Positions 20,067-25,216 of a DNA stretch of 37,559 nucleotides are shown here, in pieces; positions within the stretch are counted from its first letter, which is position 1, and the number at the start of each line of letters is the position of its first letter. The DNA comes from a virus. Where the stretch lies: positions 1 through 37,559 of IMG/VR virus record IMGVR_UViG_3300021233_000106. One strand, given 5' to 3'. Below the pieces are notes generated by a model. That model was not told the origin of the DNA. It was given only the letters and a program-made list of their open reading frames with translations, and did not search any database. Position numbers and translations under genes: made by a program.

Positions 20067-20194
20067 TACTTAGCCTCCTCTGTTCCGAACAGTTGAGACA
20101 TTTTAGCATTAGCCTCTGACATTGTTGCGATAGCCTTTAGTAGGCTCGCCTTGCGTTGCGCTTCTACATGCGCCTTGTATTCTTCAAGTGTCAT
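20066..20194 (-). CDS. 42-aa helical protein
   Basis: One long Ala/Lys/Glu helix (YKAHVEAQRKASLLKAIATM). First gene of a five-gene operon. Its coding DNA contains a second TGTCAG-type promoter. Function unknown. Confidence 0.6.
   Translation of the reverse strand: MTLEEYKAHVEAQRKASLLKAIATMSEANAKMSQLFGTEEAK
20100..20121 (-). promoter_or_regulatory. Intragenic TGTCAG-N10-TAAAAT promoter
   Basis: TGTCAG (20116-20121), 10 bp, TAAAAT (20100-20105) within the 20066-20194 gene, upstream of GAGGAGG and ATG 20066. Spacing is exact; function is inferred. Confidence 0.5.
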
Positions 20195-20226
20195 TTTAAC
20201 GACCTTTCGTTGTTGTTATAGTGGAA

Positions 20227-20248
20227 ATTATAGCAGAGGGGACTGACA
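20227..20248 (-). promoter_or_regulatory. TGTCAG-N10-TATAAT promoter
   Basis: TGTCAG (20243-20248), TCCCCTCTGC, TATAAT (20227-20232); AACGAAAGG before ATG 20194. Confidence 0.8.
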
Positions 20249-20287
20249 TTTACCACACGACACGCCGTGTTTTAATAAATCTTTTTT

Positions 20288-20303
20288 TGTGATAAACCTC
20301 ACA
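20288..20303. promoter_or_regulatory. Crp/GlxR-like box
   Basis: Perfect TGTGA-N6-TCACA (spacer TAAACC), about 75 bp upstream of the expected start of the 20194 transcript. Confidence 0.6.
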
Positions 20304-20313
20304 AATTTCCAGG

Positions 20314-20347
20314 GTTATCCACACCTATACGTAACCCTGTGGATAAC
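20314..20347. repeat. Inverted pair of perfect DnaA boxes
   Basis: GTTATCCACA (20314-20323) and TGTGGATAAC (20338-20347) are perfect inverted repeats with a 14-bp loop. An alternative hairpin CAGGGTTA/TAACCCTG (20310-20317 with 20332-20339) uses overlapping bases and excludes the first. Confidence 0.75.
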
Positions 20348-20402
20348 TCCCCACAAAGACTGGGGGCAGCTGACGCCTTTGTCAAGGCGACACGCCGTTA
20401 CC

Positions 20403-20522
20403 CTAGTGTGATTTATCCCACTCCTTGAAATCGGCTACGATCTCACGCCACATCATGCGCCCCATGTAGAGGGCGGGAATACCAATACCTATTTGCACTA
20501 GGCTAGTTAGTAGTCTATTCAT
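20403..20522 (-). CDS. 39-aa membrane-anchored protein
   Basis: Hydrophobic N-terminal segment (LLTSLVQIGIGIPALYMG) then a charged tail (RMMWREIVADFKEWDK). Last gene of the operon from 21002. Function unknown. Confidence 0.6.
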   Translation of the reverse strand: MNRLLTSLVQIGIGIPALYMGRMMWREIVADFKEWDKSH

Positions 20523-20659
20523 TAGTTATTCTTCTTTCTCTTGTAAATCTTGTAAGCAATAAGGGCAAGGGTGGCGGGAATAAGTATCTGCCATGATAAC
20601 GCTATGTAGCACACATAGGTGTCAAATTCTAGCCCATAGTCATTTAGTTCTAGTGTCAT
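20522..20659 (-). CDS. 45-aa single-span membrane protein
   Basis: Acidic N-terminus, a hydrophobic span (VCYIALSWQILIPATLALIAY) and a basic tail KIYKRKKNN: an N-out/C-in type II-like anchor. TAATG coupling downstream. Function unknown. Confidence 0.62.
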   Translation of the reverse strand: MTLELNDYGLEFDTYVCYIALSWQILIPATLALIAYKIYKRKKNN

Positions 20660-20661
20660 TA

Positions 20662-20850
20662 TTAGTTCTCCCATGTTAGTGCGTATAGTTTTGCTAGTTG
20701 CTCATCATCTTCATCATCAAAATCATCAAAGTCATCTGCTGGCACATCTGCCTCTTCTTCATCCATCCACACATAGGCATCCGCCACATCTGATTGGATT
20801 GTGTCCCATTTAGAGACGCTATTAGTTTGGTATGAGTATGCGTATGACAT
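20662..20850 (-). CDS. 62-aa very acidic protein
   Basis: The second half is a run of Asp/Glu (ADDFDDFDDEDDEQLAKLY). Such charge recalls DNA-mimic inhibitors made by phages, but no family is recognised. TAATG coupling with the upstream gene. Confidence 0.62.
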   Translation of the reverse strand: MSYAYSYQTNSVSKWDTIQSDVADAYVWMDEEEADVPADDFDDFDDEDDEQLAKLYALTWEN

Positions 20851-21002
20851 TAGTTCTGTTCTACCTTTCGCATGTGTGCTACTACATTTTTAGAAACCTT
20901 TTGCAATTCTGCAACTGTCTTGTTCATTTCATCTGCGCTAGACGCCTTGAAATCTACACCTAGTAGTTGAGCGCCGTCCCATAGTGAGTAAGTGATTGTC
21001 AT
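20850..21002 (-). CDS. 50-aa hypothetical protein
   Basis: TYSLWDGAQLLGVDFKASSADEMNKTVAELQKVSKNVVAHMRKVEQ: a beta-hairpin and a long helix. First gene of a four-gene operon. Function unknown. Confidence 0.62.
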   Translation of the reverse strand: MTITYSLWDGAQLLGVDFKASSADEMNKTVAELQKVSKNVVAHMRKVEQN

Positions 21003-21038
21003 TGTCTGTTCTTCTTTCGTTAGTTTGTTATAGTTGGA

Positions 21039-21060
21039 ATTGTAGCGGATAGGGCTGACA
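21039..21060 (-). promoter_or_regulatory. TGTCAG-N10-TACAAT promoter
   Basis: TGTCAG (21055-21060), CCCTATCCGC, TACAAT (21039-21044), then AACGAAAGAAG before ATG 21002. Confidence 0.75.
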
Positions 21061-21077
21061 TTATCAACACGACACGC

Positions 21078-21245
21078 CTATGCGTGTGTGTGACCTTGCT
21101 CACATAGGTTGCAGTGAGCGGGTAGGCTGAATAAGTGCTTAAGTAGAGCCTTGCGCTCATAGGTAGTTAATTCAGGGTGGTTAGACTTTACGCCACCATG
21201 TTGGTATTCATAGACTATCTTGTCTAGTGTAGTTTGAGTAAGCAT
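21078..21245 (-). CDS. 55-aa protein with C-terminal CxxC...HxH site
   Basis: TYERKALLKHLFSLPAHCNLCEQGHTHA at the end: CNLC plus HTH would bind zinc. The final codons also spell a perfect TGTGA-N6-TCACA box (21089-21104). GGAGATAAGCAA precedes the ATG. First leftward gene; own promoter at 21279-21300. Confidence 0.65.
   Translation of the reverse strand: MLTQTTLDKIVYEYQHGGVKSNHPELTTYERKALLKHLFSLPAHCNLCEQGHTHA
21089..21104. promoter_or_regulatory. Crp/GlxR-like box inside a coding sequence
   Basis: Perfect TGTGA-N6-TCACA (spacer CCTTGC), about 65 bp upstream of the expected start of the 21002 transcript and within the 3' end of the 21078-21245 gene. Confidence 0.5.
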
Positions 21246-21278
21246 TTGCTTATCTCCTTTCTTTAACCTTATATCTTA

Positions 21279-21300
21279 AGAATAGCAGGGGGGTCTGACA
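21279..21300 (-). promoter_or_regulatory. TGTCAG-N10-TATTCT promoter
   Basis: TGTCAG (21295-21300), ACCCCCCTGC, TATTCT (21279-21284), upstream of ATG 21245. Confidence 0.75.
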
Positions 21301-21348
21301 TTTATCAAGTCGCAACACCGACAAATCGGACATTTTGAAAAAAATCTT

Positions 21349-21364
21349 TGTGATATGGCTCACA
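21349..21364. promoter_or_regulatory. Crp/GlxR-like box
   Basis: Perfect TGTGA-N6-TCACA (spacer TATGGC), about 85 bp upstream of the expected start of the 21245 transcript, in the divergent region. Confidence 0.58.
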
Positions 21365-21494
21365 AAGCCCTTAAACACACGCTCATTATGGGCGGTCTAT
21401 CCTAAATGTCCGTTTTTGTTTTAGATGTGTATCGTACAAATTAAAAATATATTAACATTTTTTGAAATCTGAAAAAGCAGTTGATTAAAAATAG

Positions 21495-21503
21495 TGCTAA
21501 ACT
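21495..21503 (+). promoter_or_regulatory. Extended -10 promoter, leaderless gene at 21510
   Basis: TGC-TAAACT ends 6 nt before ATG 21510. A second TATAAT abuts the ATG itself but is too close to be the working -10. Confidence 0.55.
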
Positions 21504-21509
21504 TATAAT

Positions 21510-22025
21510 ATGAAAAAATATTTGACTGAAGATCGTCGTGTGTGGGCGGTGGAAAAATTTTTGTCGGAAGAAGAGCTATCTGAATTTGATAGACATATTT
21601 CCAGTACCAAATGGGTTACAAAAGAAGGTTGGTCAAATCCATTGTGGTTTAACAATATATCGATATTTCCAAATTTTCAATTTGTAATTGATAGAGTGAA
21701 TGAAATAACAGAAAATCAATACGAGTGGGTTAGCATGGGTGTCATAATGAGAATTCAGGTTGGGAATCATATGAATCCACATGTAGATAATTATAATTTT
21801 TCAGAAACGGACATAAAGGACAAGTTTTTATCAGCTACACTTTATCTAAATGATGATTTCCTAGGCGGTGAACTATATTATACTAATTTAGGAATAAGCT
21901 ATACTCCTAAAAAAGGATCAATAGTATTTCATCCAGGGTTTGAAGAACTTTATAAGCATGGCGTTAGTGAAGTTAAAGAAAAAGATAGATATGCAGTTGG
22001 TCTTATCGGAAAAGCCTTGACATAG
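21510..22025 (+). CDS. 2OG-Fe(II) oxygenase 6
   Basis: 171 aa, the shortest copy. His91-x-Asp93, His150 and Arg160. Core strands ATLYLNDDFLGGELYY and TPKKGSIVFHP. No ribosome binding site, consistent with a leaderless mRNA. It is alone, followed by a repeat-rich gap. Substrate unknown. Confidence 0.88.
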   Translation: MKKYLTEDRRVWAVEKFLSEEELSEFDRHISSTKWVTKEGWSNPLWFNNISIFPNFQFVIDRVNEITENQYEWVSMGVIMRIQVGNHMNPHVDNYNFSETDIKDKFLSATLYLNDDFLGGELYYTNLGISYTPKKGSIVFHPGFEELYKHGVSEVKEKDRYAVGLIGKALT

Positions 22026-22051
22026 AATATTGAAATAGTATACTTCGTATA

Positions 22052-22122
22052 GGGGGGTCGGGGGGTCAGTAAATCAATAAATAATAAATATATAATATAT
22101 ATAAGACCTAAGACCTAAGATC
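22052..22122. repeat. Short tandem repeats: GGGGGGTC x2 and AAGACCT x2
   Basis: GGGGGGTC is repeated at 22052 and 22060, just after the perfect hairpin TATAC-TTC-GTATA. After an AT-rich stretch, AAGACCT is repeated at 22103 and 22110. Isolated G-runs are unusual in this AT-rich DNA. Confidence 0.7.
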
Positions 22123-22137
22123 AAGTGATAAGTAGAA

Positions 22138-22146
22138 TGATACAAT
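22138..22146 (+). promoter_or_regulatory. Extended -10 promoter for the SGNH-like gene
   Basis: TGA-TACAAT ends 5 nt before ATG 22152, again suggesting a leaderless or nearly leaderless mRNA. Confidence 0.5.
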
Positions 22147-22151
22147 AAAGT

Positions 22152-22862
22152 ATGAAAAAAGTATATCTAATAGGCGATTGTCACTCTACAAGAGTTTGGC
22201 AGCACTGGGATCCAGAAAGATGTCCTCTCCAGTTTAAAGTATGGGGATTGGCTGGGTTGACAGCTTGGACATTTGATCCATATCTATATGAAAAAAAACA
22301 CAAACTATCGGAGGGCATTGAAAACGTAAACCAATATGTTGAAAAAGAACAAAATTGGTGGGTTAGAGATTTTAATGATTTTAAAGATCCAGACCTAGTA
22401 ATAGTTTGGTTAGGATATGTCGACATTAGACAAAGACTTCCACATTTCAAAAATGCAAAACAAGATGCAATTCAATATTTAGATAGAGTTAGAAATTATT
22501 ATAAAAATTCACAAATACAAATTGTGGAACCTTTACCTCAATTCACTGAAATGCTTTTAAAATACGATGGTATATCTCCAACATATACTTATGAAGAAAG
22601 ACAGTCTCAAAATGATGAATTTTGCAAAGCCATCAATGACTATGCATATCAGCATGGAATGATCAAGCCAATAACTCAGCAGCAAATAAAAGATGCGGTG
22701 GGAATAATGGAATTTACAACAGAATATGCAGCAGATGCTTTTCCATTAGCTGAACCTTGGCATAACTCTAAAAAAGATTCATTAAAAGAAGAATATTGGG
22801 AAAAAATTTATTATTTATTTATGCACAATGCAATACAGATATTAGATATTGCAGTTGACTAG
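22152..22862 (+). CDS. SGNH/GDSL-like hydrolase-fold protein
   Basis: 236 aa. YLIGDCHSTRVW at the N-terminus corresponds to SGNH block I (GDS-like; here GDCHS at 8-12), VIVWLGYVDIRQR (around residues 83-95) to block III, and Asp195 with PWHNSKKD (His204) to block V. SGNH proteins are esterases, acyltransferases or acetyl-xylan/peptidoglycan deacetylases. The block I Ser is displaced, so the active site may be altered. Substrate unknown. Confidence 0.55.
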   Translation: MKKVYLIGDCHSTRVWQHWDPERCPLQFKVWGLAGLTAWTFDPYLYEKKHKLSEGIENVNQYVEKEQNWWVRDFNDFKDPDLVIVWLGYVDIRQRLPHFKNAKQDAIQYLDRVRNYYKNSQIQIVEPLPQFTEMLLKYDGISPTYTYEERQSQNDEFCKAINDYAYQHGMIKPITQQQIKDAVGIMEFTTEYAADAFPLAEPWHNSKKDSLKEEYWEKIYYLFMHNAIQILDIAVD

Positions 22863-22876
22863 AATTATGGTATACT
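22855..22876 (+). promoter_or_regulatory. Extended -10 promoter, leaderless gene at 22883
   Basis: TGG-TATACT (22868-22876) ends 6 nt before ATG 22883. TTGACT (22855-22860) is 10 bp upstream, overlapping the previous stop, as at 7577-7598. Confidence 0.65.
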
Positions 22877-22882
22877 AATATT

Positions 22883-23002
22883 ATGAAATGTGACTTTTGC
22901 GAAAATCCAAAGTATGTAGAGCGTATTAACGCTAAAGGCATACTTGAAAACTTTTGCACAAATTGCATTGAAAAATTAGTGGCGGAAAACCGAATACGCT
23001 AG
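22883..23002 (+). CDS. 39-aa zinc-ribbon microprotein
   Basis: KCDFCENP and FCTNCIEK give two CxxC pairs 21 residues apart. Resembles the 40-aa protein at 66-188 (CTDCYEK end). No ribosome binding site; leaderless. The tRNA gene follows within seven bases. Function unknown. Confidence 0.65.
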   Translation: MKCDFCENPKYVERINAKGILENFCTNCIEKLVAENRIR

Positions 23003-23008
23003 TCCCTA

Positions 23009-23083
23009 GGGGATATAGCTTAATCTGGTTAAAGCACTTGTCTTATATACAATAGATTCTGGGTTCAAATCCCAGTATCCCTA
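23009..23083 (+). tRNA. tRNA-Ile (UAU)
   Basis: 75-nt cloverleaf: acceptor GGGGATA/TATCCCT (one G-U), D-stem GCTT/AAGC, anticodon stem TTGT/ACAA with loop CTTATAT, which puts TAT in the anticodon, T-stem CTGGG/CCCAG with TTCAAAT loop, discriminator A. The 27-43 pair is a mismatch. CCA is not encoded. A UAU anticodon reads AUA directly, a codon common in this genome, whereas most bacteria use lysidine-modified CAU for AUA. Confidence 0.88.
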
Positions 23084-23094
23084 CAAGGAGATAC

Positions 23095-23244
23095 ATGAAA
23101 AAGCTTTGGGCATTATTAGTTGTAATTGCGACAGCAATTCTTTCTGGAGCTTTGCTTTCTAGATTTTTAAATTGGGCGGGAAAAGAAGAAATCTTTGATT
23201 TTGACCTAAATGAAGATATAGACGATGAACTCTCAGCTATATAA
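23095..23244 (+). CDS. 49-aa membrane-anchored protein
   Basis: AAGGAG at 23085. N-terminal basic start and hydrophobic span (LWALLVVIATAILSGALL) like a signal anchor, followed by an acidic tail (DFDLNEDIDDEL). Overlaps the next gene. Function unknown. Confidence 0.62.
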   Translation: MKKLWALLVVIATAILSGALLSRFLNWAGKEEIFDFDLNEDIDDELSAI

Positions 23245-23311
23245 AGGTCTAATTATCTTTTCATGGATCCTTATAGGTCTATATTTCTCTATATTAATCT
23301 TAGTCAACTAA
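23225..23311 (+). CDS. 28-aa single-span membrane peptide
   Basis: ATG 23225 overlaps the previous gene by 20 bases. Almost the whole peptide is a membrane span (GLIIFSWILIGLYFSILILV). Could be a small holin or antiholin partner of the preceding protein; this is a guess. Confidence 0.45.
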   Translation: MNSQLYKGLIIFSWILIGLYFSILILVN

Positions 23312-23361
23312 AATATAGCAATATTGTCTTTGTCAGATTCTGTCAGAATAGGTCTTAAAGG

Positions 23362-23373
23362 GCCTTAGAAGGC
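23362..23373. terminator. Small hairpin between converging genes
   Basis: GCCTT-AG-AAGGC; the element CCTTAGAAGGCT also occurs at 8873-8884, again at the end of a rightward block facing a leftward one. No T-run, so termination is uncertain. Confidence 0.35.
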
Positions 23374-23422
23374 TCATAGAGAATTTAACCAGTATATCTG
23401 GTAGAGTTTTACTCAGAAAGCC

Positions 23423-23581
23423 TTACTTGGCCTTGTATCGTTTAAAATTAAATAAACTAAGAAATGAAGCAATTTTCTTTTCTATCTTCATTTCAATTTG
23501 AGCTTCTTTTGATTCATTCTTATAATGATCTGTTTGAAAGTATGGGCTTTTCATCATCTTGCTAAAATGGTCTCTACTCAT
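23423..23581 (-). CDS. 52-aa basic helical protein
   Basis: GGAGG lies at good distance before the ATG (23581). Product: MSRDHFSKMMKSPYF, then a Lys/Glu helix (EAQIEMKIEKKIASFLSLF) and a basic end. Lies downstream of the seventh oxygenase on the same strand. Not recognised. Confidence 0.6.
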   Translation of the reverse strand: MSRDHFSKMMKSPYFQTDHYKNESKEAQIEMKIEKKIASFLSLFNFKRYKAK

Positions 23582-23652
23582 ATATCCTCCAAATGGTTCT
23601 TCTACCGCCGCCGCACTTCAATTTTTTCACTTTCGCACTATTTGGCAATAAA

Positions 23653-24516
23653 TTATTCTTTTACAAAGTTAGCATTAAACTCTGCTGCAAGTTCTTTACC
23701 CTCTAAGCCAGATGCCTGCATTACTGCAATTCTTTCATCTGTAAACATTGGGTTTACCTTTAGAGGCTTTAGCCAATTATCAATTCTTTCTTGCGATCTA
23801 TCACCGATTTGTTCGTAGTACTCTGGAGTCTTGTAGTTATAAAAAGTTCCAGGGTTATCTACTGCTTTAAGTACAAAGTTTGAGAAAGCATATCGTACAC
23901 CAGATGTAACTTCACGAACTCCATGTGCATATGGGTCAAAAGCGCTGTGAATTATAAGATCTCCTCTTTCTGGAGCATATTCAAAACAAGGCTCTCCTAC
24001 TGCTGGTGGAATATTAAATCCATTTGAATCTATATTCAATACGCCATTAGCAGGAACGCTAGGGTAGAATATTTCTCCTCCAGTATAGTTTCCAAAATAT
24101 GCAACTAGGCCGTAATCTAATTCACAGCATGTATCGTACTTATCGTCTTGCGATAGCAAATGACACATTCCTTTTCCTGGACTATCTGAATGAATAAACA
24201 TTCCATTGTCGCCTGGCCTTACGTTTAATATTGCTTGTGAAGGATGAACCACCCATGTTGGATAAAGAAGCTCACTTATAAGCTCCCAAAGCTCCAGTAA
24301 TCTTTTTGGCCTAGGTGTAATTTTATTTGTATACCAGCTTATTAAAGTTGATCCGTAGCTATCTTCATCCCTACCTTTTTCAGAAACGTCAGCCTCTAGG
24401 TCTAGCATCAGTTCTTCAGGTATAAAATTCTTAAATAAGAAGATACCGCTCTCAGTACCGTAAGCATCAATATGCTTAGATAGTCTGATACAGTCTGGTC
24501 GTTCGTAAAAATGCAT
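23653..24516 (-). CDS. 2OG-Fe(II) oxygenase 7 (long form)
   Basis: 287 aa, the largest copy. His109-x-Asp111, His198 and Arg208; core YGLVAYFGNYTGGEIFYP and APERGDLIIHSA. About 25 residues are inserted between the GGEIFYP strand and the distal His motif, and a 75-residue C-terminal extension (TFYNYKTPEYYEQIG onward) recalls bacteriophage and cyanobacterial hydroxylases of this subgroup. AGAAGGAGA ribosome binding site. Only leftward oxygenase. Substrate unknown. Confidence 0.9.
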   Translation of the reverse strand: MHFYERPDCIRLSKHIDAYGTESGIFLFKNFIPEELMLDLEADVSEKGRDEDSYGSTLISWYTNKITPRPKRLLELWELISELLYPTWVVHPSQAILNVRPGDNGMFIHSDSPGKGMCHLLSQDDKYDTCCELDYGLVAYFGNYTGGEIFYPSVPANGVLNIDSNGFNIPPAVGEPCFEYAPERGDLIIHSAFDPYAHGVREVTSGVRYAFSNFVLKAVDNPGTFYNYKTPEYYEQIGDRSQERIDNWLKPLKVNPMFTDERIAVMQASGLEGKELAAEFNANFVKE

Positions 24517-24543
24517 ATTTTTATCTCCTTCTTGTTAAGAACA

Positions 24544-24552
24544 ATTGTAGCA
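24544..24552 (-). promoter_or_regulatory. Extended -10 promoter of oxygenase 7
   Basis: Minus strand TGC-TACAAT (24544-24552), about 28 nt before ATG 24516. Confidence 0.55.
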
Positions 24553-24579
24553 TGTTTTTAACAATAAAATAGACTATCC

Positions 24580-24777
24580 TTAAACGTTAATGTATCCATT
24601 AGAAGACATGTCTTTAAAAACTTTAGATAAAATCATAAAAACATACTCTTCATTTGATTTTGAGTATTTTTCGGCATCTTCTTTTGCCATACCGCTAGAA
24701 ATAGCCATATCAAGGTTATACTGATTAAATTTATCTACCATAAATTTCAGTATTTCAGTATTTGTCATAGTTGTCAT
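24580..24777 (-). CDS. 65-aa hypothetical helical protein
   Basis: Start chosen at ATG 24777, 6 nt after TAGAAT, giving a leaderless mRNA; a GTG two codons upstream is less likely. Helical (TEILKFMVDKFNQYNLDMAI, EYVFMILSKVFKDM). Not recognised. Confidence 0.55.
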   Translation of the reverse strand: MTTMTNTEILKFMVDKFNQYNLDMAISSGMAKEDAEKYSKSNEEYVFMILSKVFKDMSSNGYINV

Positions 24778-24783
24778 TCTCAC

Positions 24784-24792
24784 ATTCTATCA
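24784..24792 (-). promoter_or_regulatory. Extended -10 promoter, leaderless
   Basis: Minus strand TGA-TAGAAT (24784-24792), ending 6 nt before ATG 24777. Confidence 0.55.
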
Positions 24793-24808
24793 TTTTAGAA
24801 ATACAAAA

Positions 24809-24836
24809 GCCTAAACAGAGGCGGATCCGTTTAGGC
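24809..24836 (-). terminator. Rho-independent terminator
   Basis: GCCTAAAC (24809-24816) and GTTTAGGC (24829-24836) pair perfectly; on the minus strand the stem is followed by TTTTGTATTT. It ends the operon that starts at 25983 or 25424. Confidence 0.75.
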
Positions 24837-24882
24837 CATGTACGTGCATTTAGCACACGGGGAACATGAATGCTCAACCCGA

Positions 24883-24905
24883 TTTAAAGTATAAAATACT
24901 TTAAA
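24883..24905. repeat. AT-rich perfect inverted repeat
   Basis: TTTAAAGTAT (24883-24892) and ATACTTTAAA (24896-24905) around AAA, just past the 24913 stop. Could be an extra terminator or a protein site. Confidence 0.55.
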
Positions 24906-24912
24906 TTATATG

Positions 24913-25125
24913 TCAATCATTTTCTGGGGGAGAATAAGATGGGCTTGGGCCTAAAAGATATCCTTGGTCATGATAAGAAATCATTTTACTAACCTCTTCT
25001 TGCCCCACACAGCTTTTTGCTATCAAACTTAGCAAATCATATATTCTATGTAGCATTATATAATTTACTAAAGGTAAATTATCCTCTAAATTAGAGGAAT
25101 CAACATTATTCTGGTCTTCCTGCAT
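24913..25125 (-). CDS. 70-aa hypothetical protein
   Basis: Acidic N-terminus, helix (YIMLHRIYDLLSLIAKSCVG) and a Pro/Ser-rich tail. Overlaps the upstream gene by 20 bases. Not recognised. Confidence 0.55.
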   Translation of the reverse strand: MQEDQNNVDSSNLEDNLPLVNYIMLHRIYDLLSLIAKSCVGQEEVSKMISYHDQGYLLGPSPSYSPPEND

Positions 25126-25216
25126 CTTGCCACCAAACTTCTCTACCCATAGAATCGGTTACTCTGATAGGGTCAGACTCATTTTCAATTTTACAAATAC
25201 ATTCGCCTCTACACAT
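25106..25216 (-). CDS. 36-aa Cys-rich microprotein
   Basis: Begins MCRGECICKIENESDP (Cys 2, 6 and 8), then GREVWWQDAGRPE. Another of the Cys-first microproteins. Overlaps both neighbours. Function unknown. Confidence 0.5.
   Translation of the reverse strand: MCRGECICKIENESDPIRVTDSMGREVWWQDAGRPE

Larger units (their letters stand above)
20249..20402. repeat. Composite intergenic module, most complete copy
   Basis: Contains GACACGCC (20259-20266), a perfect Crp-like box (20288-20303), CAGGG-N15-CGTAA (20310-20334), two perfect facing DnaA boxes (20315-20323 and 20338-20346), a CCCC/GGGG hairpin (20349-20366), GCCTT-TGTC-AAGGC (20375-20388) and a second GACACGCC (20390-20397). Confidence 0.8.
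21246..21509. other. 264-bp divergent intergenic region
   Basis: No gene seen. It separates the leftward block from the 21510 oxygenase. Leftward side: promoter (21279-21300) and Crp-like box (21349-21364). CGGACATTT (about 21328) and AAATGTCCG (about 21403) form a widely spaced inverted repeat. Rightward side: AT-rich DNA and the 21495-21503 promoter. Confidence 0.6.

Noticed and set aside
22052-22067. G-quadruplex
   Set aside because: Only two long G-runs separated by TC; four shorter tracts within them are possible but no clear loops support this from sequence alone.
23328-23346. Tandem TGTCAG, 10 bp apart, as a further phage promoter
   Set aside because: No -10-like hexamer lies 10 bp from either copy on either strand.
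24837-24882. Possible tRNA or small structured RNA (GTGC-ATTTA-GCAC hairpin and GGG/CCC)
   Set aside because: No acceptor stem or T-loop pattern could be built; only a 4-bp hairpin is present.
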